From JAXDLH01 sp034666705 (lineage in GTDB: Bacteria > Chloroflexota > UBA6077 > SHYK01), in assembly GCA_034666705.1 (NCBI GenBank), contig JAXDLH010000119.1, positions 1 through 29,072 of the forward strand: 29,072 bases of DNA, in the 5' to 3' direction. The notes beneath the pieces were generated by a model. That model was not told the origin of the DNA. It made no database searches and saw only the letters and a program-made list of their open reading frames with translations. The position numbers were made by a program, and so were the translations under genes. Shown piece after piece: positions 8,114-15,584 of this stretch; position 1 is the stretch's first letter, and the number at the start of each line of letters is the position of its first letter.

Positions 8114-9232
8114 TTAGTCGACGGGCAAGGGCACGTAGCGGAGCAGGCGCGACGGGTCGCCATACTGACGGGTGAGCGCGACGAAATCGGGGTCGTCGAA
8201 GACGGTGAGCCGGCCGTTCTCCCAGATCTTCTCGCCGTCGATCCAGATCGTCGGGTTGAACACCGTCGCCTGCGCGTGCGTCATGTACTCAACCCCGGTG
8301 TCTTCGCTCGGGTCGAGCCCGATGTGGAAGTGGAAGTACCCCGGGTGGTGATGGCAGTAGCCATTCCAATGGTTCGGGTCGAGCTCGCGGGGATAGGGGG
8401 AGAACGACATGTGGTGCATGCCCGTGTGCCAGCTCGTCACCCGATATGCGTCCTGGCCCACCGTGCCGGAATGCACCAGGAAGTCGAAGTAGCGCTTCAT
8501 CGCCTCGGCTTCGGGGCCACCCTCGATGCGCGTCACGAAATTGTCCTCGACCGTGAGGCGGACCGGCTTCGGGAAGACCGTCTCCGGCATACCGAAGAGG
8601 CGCGCCGCGTCACCGTACGTGTTGCGCATGTAGATCACACCGTTCGACTTGAGCGAGCGGATTGGCGGGTGCACACCCGGTGGGAAATGACGGTAGGGCG
8701 AGCGGCTGACGAGCACGGTGTCCTTGCGATGCTCGGCTGGACCGTCCAATTCGCCAACGAGGTCCGTGCCGTGCTCGTCGGTCACGCGAAACTGCTTCCC
8801 CTCTTTCAACACCTTCATGAGCCGCAGCTCCATGTCGTTGTAGACCTCGAATGGGAACCGGGCCCACGGACTGCTGAGGATGTTGGCGTCGCCACCGTAG
8901 CTGCGAATCATCACGACGCCCTTCTCGAACATGGCGCGGTGGATCGGCTTGTGGCCCCGCGTGAGCGTGGTGCCGTTGTTGATGACGATGTCGGCCGCCT
9001 CGAAGGCGGCCACGCCGATGCGCGGCGCTGCGTCGTACCAGCCCGCCGCCAGTCGCTGCAACGACATCAGGGCGACGTCGGCACCCTGCAGCTCCGCCAC
9101 GGTCTGGATCGCCTCGGTGCAGATCTGGTCGGTCGTCGGGCCGCTGAGGAGGAGAACTTGCTGCCCTTCGTGGATCTGGCCACAGCCAATCACGCAATTC
9201 CTGGCACCCTGAAGGATCTCCCGCGGTATCAC
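8114..9232 (-). CDS. M29 aminopeptidase-like / NicX (2,5-dihydroxypyridine dioxygenase)-like metalloenzyme
   Basis: The protein has 372 residues if it starts at the GTG at 9232, which has GGGGAGG eight bases upstream; an in-frame GTG at 9256 lies before that site. The N-terminal half resembles the alpha/beta domain of M29 aminopeptidases. The C-terminal half has the segment NFVTRIEGGPEAEAMKRYFD followed by a His-rich region (SWHTGMHHM at about 268-276, HHHPGYFHFHIGLD at about 294-307). In this superfamily the region supplies metal ligands for peptidases and for NicX, which opens the 2,5-dihydroxypyridine ring. I recognise the superfamily by pattern only and cannot choose peptidase, ring-cleaving dioxygenase or another hydrolase. 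It heads an operon with a binding lipoprotein and an OCD-family enzyme, which favours catabolism of an imported nitrogen compound. Confidence 0.65.
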   Translation of the reverse strand: MIPREILQGARNCVIGCGQIHEGQQVLLLSGPTTDQICTEAIQTVAELQGADVALMSLQRLAAGWYDAAPRIGVAAFEAADIVINNGTTLTRGHKPIHRAMFEKGVVMIRSYGGDANILSSPWARFPFEVYNDMELRLMKVLKEGKQFRVTDEHGTDLVGELDGPAEHRKDTVLVSRSPYRHFPPGVHPPIRSLKSNGVIYMRNTYGDAARLFGMPETVFPKPVRLTVEDNFVTRIEGGPEAEAMKRYFDFLVHSGTVGQDAYRVTSWHTGMHHMSFSPYPRELDPNHWNGYCHHHPGYFHFHIGLDPSEDTGVEYMTHAQATVFNPTIWIDGEKIWENGRLTVFDDPDFVALTRQYGDPSRLLRYVPLPVD

Positions 9233-9275
9233 AGCTCCGTCCTCCCCGGCGAGCACTCACGACCCGCCCGGGGCC

Positions 9276-9284
9276 AGTGTAGCA
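9276..9284 (-). promoter_or_regulatory. Extended -10 promoter for the NicX-like operon
   Basis: On the minus strand TGC precedes TACACT (plus 9276-9281), an extended -10 element with four of six core matches. It gives a leader of about 37 bases before the GTG at 9232. No clear -35 box is seen. Confidence 0.4.
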
Positions 9285-9298
9285 CCGCCCTGGCCGCG

Positions 9299-9327
9299 TT
9301 GCATTCGATCTGACGGTCCCCTACGAT
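9299..9327 (+). promoter_or_regulatory. Possible sigma-70 promoter for the ParB-like gene
   Basis: TTGCAT (9299-9304) and TACGAT (9322-9327) are separated by 17 bases, about 50 bases before the ParB-like ATG. The match is moderate (three and four of six). It is arranged back to back with the NicX-like operon promoter. Confidence 0.35.
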
Positions 9328-9375
9328 CATCGATGAGCCAGGATATCGCGCGCCTGGGAAGAGCAGCGGAGAGCA

Positions 9376-10296
9376 ATGATGACGGACTGGATGCGGCTAG
9401 ATATCGAGCCGGGCGCAACCCCGTTGGCCGCCTTCGCGTTTCGCTGCACCTATTGCAACCACCTCATCCCGAAGCCGTTGCGATCCGAGGAGCTGGGGCT
9501 CGTCTCGGGTGAGCCTCCTCAACCCGAGCACATCTACCCCTATGCAGGCTGCGGCTGCGGCCAGGGCCGCTTTGTGATTGCCGAGGTGCGTGGCGCCGAC
9601 GCCCCGTCGCGGGTACCGCCGGACGAAGCAGCCACGGATCCATCCGGCGATCTCCACGACAAGGTCGAGCGCGCCGAGTATCGCAAGCTCCCGGTCCGGG
9701 AGATCCGACCCAACCCAAATCAGCCGCGCCGCTTCTTCGACCGCGAGGCGTTGCAGTCGCTTGCCGACTCGATTGCGGCAATGGGCTTGCTCGAGGACAT
9801 CCTGGTACGACCCGTCCCTGATGGCTACGAATTGGTGCTGGGCGAGCGCCGCTGGCGCGCCACCCAACTCGCCGGCCTCGACACGATCAGTGCCAAGATC
9901 GTGCCACTGAGCGACGAAGAGATGCGGCGGATCTCCATCGTGGAAAACGTGCAGCGCGCCGATCTGACGGAGGTCGAGGAGGCATTCGCCTACAAGAGCT
10001 TCATCGACCAGGGGATGCGGCAAGCGGACGTCGGCAGCGTGATCGGCAAGATGGGCGACCGCGTGGCCGAGCGGCTCAAGGTACTCTCCAGCACGTATTA
10101 CGTCGAGTACCAGGACGAGCGGATTCGCCAGTTGGGCGGGGAGATCGACAAGCTGCGCGAGCGACTCGAGGAGCGCACCGCTCGCTACGATGTGCAGGTG
10201 GTCGACCAGGGCGGCCTCGCCGGCGCGCTTGCGGTAGGATTCGATCTGGTCACCGCGTTGGACGACAGTCGATTCGTCGTACGCCGGCGGGCATAG
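9376..10296 (+). CDS. Orphan ParB/Spo0J-family protein with N-terminal cysteine cluster
   Basis: The protein has 306 residues (MMTDWMRLDI), with GGAG just upstream. Residues 24-61 carry Cys24-x-x-Cys27 and Cys59-x-Cys61, plus His52, a possible zinc ribbon. A ParB nuclease/CTPase domain follows at about 104-200, with the NPNQPRR entry, the CTP-binding GERRWRA box (156-162) and ENVQR (190-194). A shortened helix-turn-helix region (about 200-238) and a charged predicted coiled coil (about 245-270) complete it. Canonical ParB proteins bind parS, clamp DNA with CTP and work with ParA. Neither a parA gene nor a parS-like palindrome is visible here, and a Cys cluster is not standard in ParB. A Noc-like or regulatory DNA-binding role is possible. 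An amidohydrolase gene follows 68 bases later on the same strand. Confidence 0.8.
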   Translation: MMTDWMRLDIEPGATPLAAFAFRCTYCNHLIPKPLRSEELGLVSGEPPQPEHIYPYAGCGCGQGRFVIAEVRGADAPSRVPPDEAATDPSGDLHDKVERAEYRKLPVREIRPNPNQPRRFFDREALQSLADSIAAMGLLEDILVRPVPDGYELVLGERRWRATQLAGLDTISAKIVPLSDEEMRRISIVENVQRADLTEVEEAFAYKSFIDQGMRQADVGSVIGKMGDRVAERLKVLSSTYYVEYQDERIRQLGGEIDKLRERLEERTARYDVQVVDQGGLAGALAVGFDLVTALDDSRFVVRRRA

Positions 10297-10364
10297 ACCG
10301 CGCCCACAAGCCATTCCCAGGTCATTCCAAGGAAGCAAATTGCGGGGTAGGGAGAGGAAACGCA

Positions 10365-11483
10365 ATGGGTGCATTTGACGCCGATGCGCACGTCGAGGAG
10401 TCGCCGGAAACCTTCGCCGATGCGTACCTGGATCCGGAATTCCGCAGCCGCCGGCCGCAGGTGGTGCTGCTTGGCCCTGACGACCCGCGCTGGGTGATCG
10501 ACCAGCGGTTGTGGCCACGCCGCACAGGTCGCGGCGCGCACCATTTTTCCACGCCGGCGGGTTACGGCGAGGCGCCGAGCGCCATGAGCGCCAGCAAGCA
10601 TGACGAGCTCGGGAGCATTACCCTCGCCGACGTGGATGCGCGGCTCCGGGAGATGGACGCCGACGGCATCGACGAGCAGGTCATCTACCCGACGCTCTTT
10701 CTCGCGTACCCACTTACGGAGGACCACGCCTACGCGAATGCGCTCTGCCGCAGCTACAACCGCTGGATCAAGGCGGTGTGCGATCGCAGGCCCGAGCGCA
10801 TGATGTGGGTGTGCGTCGTAAACCTCGGCGACGTCGCGGGCGCGGTCGCGGAGCTGCAGCGGGCGCGCGCTGACGGCGCCGTGGGCTGCATGATCCTTGG
10901 CACCGTTGGCGACCAAACCCTGGACGACCCGGCGCTTGACCCGTTCTACGCGGCGCTGTGCGACCTCGATATGGGGCTCGCCGTCCACGTCGGATGGTCC
11001 TCGCCCTCGCTCGCGTCGCTGTACGACAACGTGTTCGACTCGCTCGTGCTCCCCTTCACGGTCACGCTCTTCACGGGTTTCCTGCACATCGTCGGCAGCG
11101 GCGTGCTCGACCGCTTTCCCAACCTGCGCGTCGCCTTCTTCGAGGCCGGTTGCCAGTGGATCCCGTTCCTGATCGAGCGCATGGAACACTACTACGACGT
11201 CGGCGTTGGGCGCGGCCGGTGGCCGTATCGGGCAAAGCACCGGCCGTTGGACTACGCGCGCGGTGGAAACGTGTACTTCGGCTTCGAGGTGGACGACCGC
11301 CTGCTCCCGCACGCGGTCGACCTGGTAGGGGACAGCCGCTTCATCTACGCCTCGGACATTCCGCACGGCGACCGCGAGTGGGATTCCGTGACGATGCTGC
11401 GCGACCGGGCGGACCTGGACGATCAAGCCAAGCAGCGCTTGCTCGTCGACAACGGCCTGCGCTTCTACGGCCTGAAACGCTAG
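10365..11483 (+). CDS. Amidohydrolase family 2 (ACMSD-like) metal-dependent hydrolase/decarboxylase
   Basis: The protein has 372 residues. The ATG at 10365 follows GGGAGAGG (10350-10357) at seven bases. The TIM-barrel hydrolase pattern is clear: FDADAHVEE at the N-terminus (Asp5, Asp7, His9), His208 in GLAVHVGW, His241 in TGFLHIVGSGVLDRFPNL, FFEAGCQWIPF, and the C-terminal metal Asp331 in YASDIPHGD. This is the family of 2-amino-3-carboxymuconate semialdehyde decarboxylase and gamma-resorcylate decarboxylase, which remove CO2 from ring-cleavage products or aromatic acids; some members hydrolyse C-C or C-N bonds. It is only distantly like the tandem pair at 16773-19133, being shorter between the first motif and the barrel. 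It ends three bases before the converging XPB helicase gene. Substrate is unassigned. Confidence 0.85.
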   Translation: MGAFDADAHVEESPETFADAYLDPEFRSRRPQVVLLGPDDPRWVIDQRLWPRRTGRGAHHFSTPAGYGEAPSAMSASKHDELGSITLADVDARLREMDADGIDEQVIYPTLFLAYPLTEDHAYANALCRSYNRWIKAVCDRRPERMMWVCVVNLGDVAGAVAELQRARADGAVGCMILGTVGDQTLDDPALDPFYAALCDLDMGLAVHVGWSSPSLASLYDNVFDSLVLPFTVTLFTGFLHIVGSGVLDRFPNLRVAFFEAGCQWIPFLIERMEHYYDVGVGRGRWPYRAKHRPLDYARGGNVYFGFEVDDRLLPHAVDLVGDSRFIYASDIPHGDREWDSVTMLRDRADLDDQAKQRLLVDNGLRFYGLKR

Positions 11484-11486
11484 CGG

Positions 11487-13175
11487 TTACGCCGCGGGGA
11501 CGAAGTCCTCGATCTCGTAGCGATAACCCTGCTCCGTGAGGAACAGTTGGCGGTGATCGGAGAAGTCCTGATCGACCGTCTGCTGACTCACGATCGCGTA
11601 GAAGCTCGCCTGGCCACCGTCCGCCTTGGGTCGCAGGATGCGTCCGAGCCGCTGGGCCTCCTCCTGCCGTGAGCCGAACGCGCCCGAGATCTCGATGGCG
11701 ACGTTTGCCTCTGGCAGGTCGATAGCAAAATTGGCGACTTTGGAGACGACGAGCAGGCGGATCTCACCACGACGGAACGCATCGTAGAGTACCTCACGCT
11801 CTTTGGTCGGGGTCTTGCCGGTGATGAGCGGCGCCTCGAGCTGCTCGGCAACCGCGTCGAGCTGGTCGAGGTACTGGCCGATCACTAGCACGCGGTCGTG
11901 CCGATGGCGATCGAGCAGGCCCTGGAGGGCGATGAGCTTCGTCGGGTTGGTGGCCGCGATCCGATACTGCTGGCGGGCCTCCGCACTCGCGTACTCCATT
12001 CGCTGATCGGCGGGCATCGGCACGCGCACCTCGGTGCAGATCGCGGGTGCGATCCAACCCTGGGCCTCCAAATCTTTCCACGGCGCATCGAATCGCTTGG
12101 GCCCGATCAGCGAGAACACGTCCTCCTCGTGGCCGTCTTCACGCAACAACGTCGCCGTCAGGCCGAGGCGCCGCCGCGATTGGATGTCGGCTGTGATGCG
12201 GAATACCGGCGCGGGCAGCAGGTGCACCTCGTCGTACACGATAAGACCCCACTCCTCGCGCATGAACACGTCGAGGTGTTGGAAGCCGCTCGCCCCGCCG
12301 CGCCCCCGCGTGGTCATGATCTGATAGGTCGCCAGCGTGATCGGACGAATCTCCTTGTGCTGACCGCTGTACTCACCAAGGTCTTCCGCCTTGATCGTCG
12401 TCTTGTCCAGGATCTCGCGCTGCCATTGATGCACGGCGTCGATGCTGGTGCAGAGGATCAGCGTGTGCGTGGCCGCGCGTTCCATCGCCGCAAGGCCGAT
12501 CACGGTCTTGCCGGCGCCGCAGGGCAGCACCAACACCCCGCTGCCACCTCGCGGCCCGCCGCCAGCCCAGAACGTCTCCACGGCGTCCAACTGGTAATCA
12601 CGGAGCTGAAAGCTGCGGCCCAGCCGATCGCAGTCGCGAAGGCGGATCTCGAACGGGGCACCCTCGGTGTAGCCGGCGAGGTCCTCGACGGGCATCCCGA
12701 CCTTGAGCAGCGCCTGCTTGAGGCGACCCCGCTCGGCGGGATCCACCAGGGCACGCTCGCCCCCGCCACCCTCGCCAAGCAGCGGGCGGATCTGCGCGCT
12801 GCGCCGGAGCTGATCGACCAGCCCCGGTTCATCCGTCTCCAGCGCGAGTCCGCTCCCGAGTCGCAGCAGCCGCACGCGTCCGTAGCGGCCCATCAGGTCG
12901 CGAATGTCCGCCAGCACGTTGCCGGGCAGCTCGTACTTGGAGAAGTCTTGCAACGTAGCGATTACGGATTCGACGGTAACGCCCGCGGCGCACGCGTTCC
13001 ACAGCGAGAGCGGCGTCACCGCATAGAAGTGAACGTGCTCTGGACTTTTGCGCAGCTCGGCGAAGGCTGCTAACCGGTCGCGGCACTCCCCATAGAGCGG
13101 GTTATCGACCTCGAGCAGCAAGGTCCGATCGGCCTGCACGATGAGGGGCAGCTCGGGGCGGTAGCCCGCCGCCAT
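11487..13175 (-). CDS. XPB/Rad25-type superfamily 2 DNA helicase
   Basis: The protein has 562 residues. All core helicase motifs can be read: a Q-like entry SFQLRDYQLDAVE (188-200), Walker A LPCGAGKT with Lys223, Walker B as DEVH (315-318), motif III TAT followed by the XPB-specific RED triplet (345-347), and motif VI QRLGRILR (508-515). The first 180 residues are a non-helicase domain typical of bacterial and archaeal XPB. In eukaryotes XPB opens DNA in TFIIH for transcription and nucleotide excision repair. Bacterial homologues are ATP-driven DNA translocases with likely repair roles. The ATG at 13175 overlaps the stop of the upstream gene as TGATG, so translation is coupled and the two proteins probably work together. 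No Bax1-type nuclease is nearby. Confidence 0.95.
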   Translation of the reverse strand: MAAGYRPELPLIVQADRTLLLEVDNPLYGECRDRLAAFAELRKSPEHVHFYAVTPLSLWNACAAGVTVESVIATLQDFSKYELPGNVLADIRDLMGRYGRVRLLRLGSGLALETDEPGLVDQLRRSAQIRPLLGEGGGGERALVDPAERGRLKQALLKVGMPVEDLAGYTEGAPFEIRLRDCDRLGRSFQLRDYQLDAVETFWAGGGPRGGSGVLVLPCGAGKTVIGLAAMERAATHTLILCTSIDAVHQWQREILDKTTIKAEDLGEYSGQHKEIRPITLATYQIMTTRGRGGASGFQHLDVFMREEWGLIVYDEVHLLPAPVFRITADIQSRRRLGLTATLLREDGHEEDVFSLIGPKRFDAPWKDLEAQGWIAPAICTEVRVPMPADQRMEYASAEARQQYRIAATNPTKLIALQGLLDRHRHDRVLVIGQYLDQLDAVAEQLEAPLITGKTPTKEREVLYDAFRRGEIRLLVVSKVANFAIDLPEANVAIEISGAFGSRQEEAQRLGRILRPKADGGQASFYAIVSQQTVDQDFSDHRQLFLTEQGYRYEIEDFVPAA

Positions 13176-15439
13176 CAGCGCGCCGCCTCCACTTCATCTG
13201 CGACAACTGCGTCCGCAATCATTTCCAGCGAAATCGTGAGGTTCTTGCCGGTGTTCGCATCGCGTGCGTATAGCTGACCCTCCCACACGTCGAGCGGCTC
13301 GACGATCGCATGACGCGACTGTTGACCGGTGCTCCACATGACCGATGCGTGTTCGCCCTGACTCATGAGCTGCATGAAAAAATTGGACAGCCGGCGGACG
13401 AATGCCGGGGAGCCAGGGACCGGTCCGTTTCCTCCCACCGGCTTCGCGCCTCGATCGAGAACGGGAAGATACCCAGCCTTGCGTAAGGTCTCGAGCGCCA
13501 GGCTGGGTGCCACCCCGTCGATGATGGCCACATCCGGCGCCAGCCGCACGAGCTGCAAGGCGCCGAGCTTGCGGCTGTGCTCCAGCTCGTCCAGCAACGC
13601 AGGATCATCGGTGCGCACGTAGGTTTGCGCCGGCCCGAGGCGGATTCGCCCGTACCGTTGCCCCTGATCGTCGATAAGCCGCTCGACGGTTGCGGGGATC
13701 GGCGTGCGGGAGCGCTTCGCCAGCAACTGTTTGAGATCGTCCGCCGGAATCCCTCGGTTCAGCGCGGCGGCAATCGACGTGCCACTGAGACGGAAAATCG
13801 AAGCGCCCTGGTTCTCCTCCAACTCGGCGGCACCCCAGAGATCGAGCAGCGCCTGCGGGTGAATGTTTGGGGGCACGATGACCGACCGGTCAGGCTGCAC
13901 CACCCATGTGTCCTCCCACGGGAGCAGTCCGTCGAGCTGATCGGTTGCCGGATCGGCCAGCAGCCGTTGGGTGGCCTCCGGTACGAGCACCGCGGCCGTC
14001 CCATTCGGCGTTTCGCCTTCCGCAAGGATGAGGCGCCGCAGTGCCGGCCATTCAATCGCCGATGTGACCCCGGAACTCTTGGGCCCAGGAGCCGGGAAGA
14101 GGAGCGGGCGTTGAAAATGCAGGTACTGCTCCACGGAATCCTTGGTGACCCAGGTATCCGGAGGGAGATTGCCAAGCAGTTGCAGCGCTTGCAGCCGCCG
14201 CAAGATGATGATGCCCACCATGTCGGGGTTCTGCGTCGCCGGCGGGGCGGTGCTTGCCCAACCATCGATCAGCCGGTCGAACAACGCGGGTGGGCTAGCC
14301 TCGACGACGTCGATCGGAATGAACTGCTCGCCCGCGCGACGGGAGCGCTCGAGGAGTCCAGCCGATACACAGAGGGACCAGAGAAGCGCAGGGTACGCTT
14401 TGTCAGGATTTCGCAATGCCTTGCCGAGCGCCTGCAGGCTGCGCGCGTACGGCTCACCATCCTGCCGCCATTCGCATCGCCCTGCCCCGACAAAGCCGAG
14501 GAGATGGCCGACGTCGCGGAGCAGCGTGGTCAGGTTCGGCAACTCGCCACGCGCGCCTTCCGCCGGTTCCAGTTTCGGCGGCAGGAGCGCATCGGTGTCG
14601 AACAACGAGCCGCCTTCGAGCGCTACCCGGACCTCCTCGGGGACCGCGAACCCGATCGCGTACCAGCCGCCAATCTGGACGATCGGCACGACGAGGCCCA
14701 ATTGGAGCAGGTTCGCCAGCGGCTCACTCTTCCTGTTGCGCGTGGTGTAGAAGGACGTGTAGTAGGCCGCATAGCCACCCCACGCGAGATCGCCTGCGAC
14801 GGCGCCTCCGCCCGGATATCGCTGCAGCTCGGCGAGCGTAACCTGGCCGGCCCGGGCGCGAATCCAGTCGAAGAGGGCACGGGCAGGAGTCGCCAGGTTG
14901 CCCGCAAGGGCGGTGCAATATGCAGGATCGCTGAGGGCCCGCACAATCGCGCGCAGTCGCTCATCCTTGAGCGACGGGGGTTTCGGAAAACCGATTGCAC
15001 TGCACATGGCACGCAACTCTTCGCTGCTGCGAGTCGGAAGAAAGTCGGCCAGGGCAATAGCGCGTCCTGGCAGAATTGAGGCGACTTCCGCAAAGGTGGT
15101 GACGAAGCCGCGTTGATCCGAGGCACGGTAGTCCACCAGGCCCCAACGACGGAGGTCGTGCAGCTCCTCCACGACGTATTCGGGCGACACGCGATCGCCG
15201 ATCTCATCGATCAGCTTCGACCACGGCGCCTCGTAGCCGGGCTGCCGCACGAGCCACTTCAGGATAAGGAGCTGGAAAACGTCGAGCTCGAAAAACGCGC
15301 GCCCCAGGATCTGGTACGACGCCAGGAGCCCTGCGACGGCGGTCGCATCTGCATTCTCTTGCAGCTCGAGACCGTACTCCGCGAGCAGATCTGCGAGCTC
15401 CGCCGGAGAAAGCCGCTCCAACAAGTCCTTCAGCTGCAT
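13175..15439 (-). CDS. Helicase-associated protein (XPB/Ssl2 N-terminal-domain-like), partner of XPB
   Basis: The protein has 754 residues and starts MQLKDLLERLSPAELADLL. The N-terminal 130 residues look like winged-helix repeats (ELDVFQLLILKWLV, then VVEELHDLRRWGLVDYRA). The region GLLPWEDTWVVQPDRSVIVPP to LRKAGYLPV, in the second half, matches the helicase-associated domain found beside bacterial XPB genes and related to the Ssl2/XPB N-terminal region. No ATPase motif is visible, so it is a non-catalytic partner, probably for DNA binding or loading. The coding region ends in a one-base overlap (TGATG) with the helicase start, indicating coupled translation. The promoter at 15467-15496 would drive both genes. 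The 754-residue length is usual for actinobacterial and Chloroflexota members. The molecular role is not established. Confidence 0.8.
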   Translation of the reverse strand: MQLKDLLERLSPAELADLLAEYGLELQENADATAVAGLLASYQILGRAFFELDVFQLLILKWLVRQPGYEAPWSKLIDEIGDRVSPEYVVEELHDLRRWGLVDYRASDQRGFVTTFAEVASILPGRAIALADFLPTRSSEELRAMCSAIGFPKPPSLKDERLRAIVRALSDPAYCTALAGNLATPARALFDWIRARAGQVTLAELQRYPGGGAVAGDLAWGGYAAYYTSFYTTRNRKSEPLANLLQLGLVVPIVQIGGWYAIGFAVPEEVRVALEGGSLFDTDALLPPKLEPAEGARGELPNLTTLLRDVGHLLGFVGAGRCEWRQDGEPYARSLQALGKALRNPDKAYPALLWSLCVSAGLLERSRRAGEQFIPIDVVEASPPALFDRLIDGWASTAPPATQNPDMVGIIILRRLQALQLLGNLPPDTWVTKDSVEQYLHFQRPLLFPAPGPKSSGVTSAIEWPALRRLILAEGETPNGTAAVLVPEATQRLLADPATDQLDGLLPWEDTWVVQPDRSVIVPPNIHPQALLDLWGAAELEENQGASIFRLSGTSIAAALNRGIPADDLKQLLAKRSRTPIPATVERLIDDQGQRYGRIRLGPAQTYVRTDDPALLDELEHSRKLGALQLVRLAPDVAIIDGVAPSLALETLRKAGYLPVLDRGAKPVGGNGPVPGSPAFVRRLSNFFMQLMSQGEHASVMWSTGQQSRHAIVEPLDVWEGQLYARDANTGKNLTISLEMIADAVVADEVEAAR

Positions 15440-15466
15440 CCTCTACCCCGGTTACGTGCTCCTTTT

Positions 15467-15496
15467 AGTCTAGAGGAGGAAAGCTGTGCCCGTCAC
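15467..15496 (-). promoter_or_regulatory. Sigma-70-type promoter for the XPB operon
   Basis: On the minus strand GTGACG (plus 15491-15496) and TAGACT (plus 15467-15472) are separated by 18 bases, each four of six to consensus. Transcription would start about 20 bases before the ATG at 15439. Confidence 0.4.
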
Positions 15497-15518
15497 ACTC
15501 AGACGCGCCCCATCGTAG

Positions 15519-15529
15519 TCGGGATGACA
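15519..15529 (-). repeat. Single copy of the TGTCATCCCGA repeat unit
   Basis: The minus strand reads TGTCATCCCGA here. The same unit occurs at 24891-24900 (as GTCATCCCGA), at 24907-24917 and, inverted, at 24988-24998. Flanking bases (GACTACG here, GACGACCG at 24899) are also similar. It appears to be a short dispersed intergenic repeat. Confidence 0.55.
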
Positions 15530-15533
15530 CGAA

Positions 15534-15561
15534 GGGGCGCCCCGGTGATTCGGGGCGCCCC
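15534..15561. terminator. Strong GC hairpin after the propeller gene
   Basis: GGGGCGCCCCG (15534-15544) and CGGGGCGCCCC (15551-15561) form a perfect 11-bp stem with a six-base loop. It begins 24 bases past the stop of the exported propeller gene, so it should end the minus-strand transcript before the XPB operon. No T-run follows. Confidence 0.7.
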
Positions 15562-15584
15562 GTGAAGTGCACGCGGAAGTGAGT

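Noticed and set aside
9376..10296. A complete ParABS partition system
   Set aside because: Only a ParB-like gene is present. No ParA ATPase gene and no TGTTTCACGTGAAACA-like site was seen in the window.
13577..15079. A 500-codon open frame on the plus strand inside the helicase-associated gene
   Set aside because: It is antisense to a gene with recognisable domains, is rich in Arg, Gln and Glu with no family motif, and has the look of a codon-bias shadow in GC-rich DNA. Similar shadows at 17460-18902, 18939-20201, 8057-9313 and 6152-7420 were dropped for the same reason.
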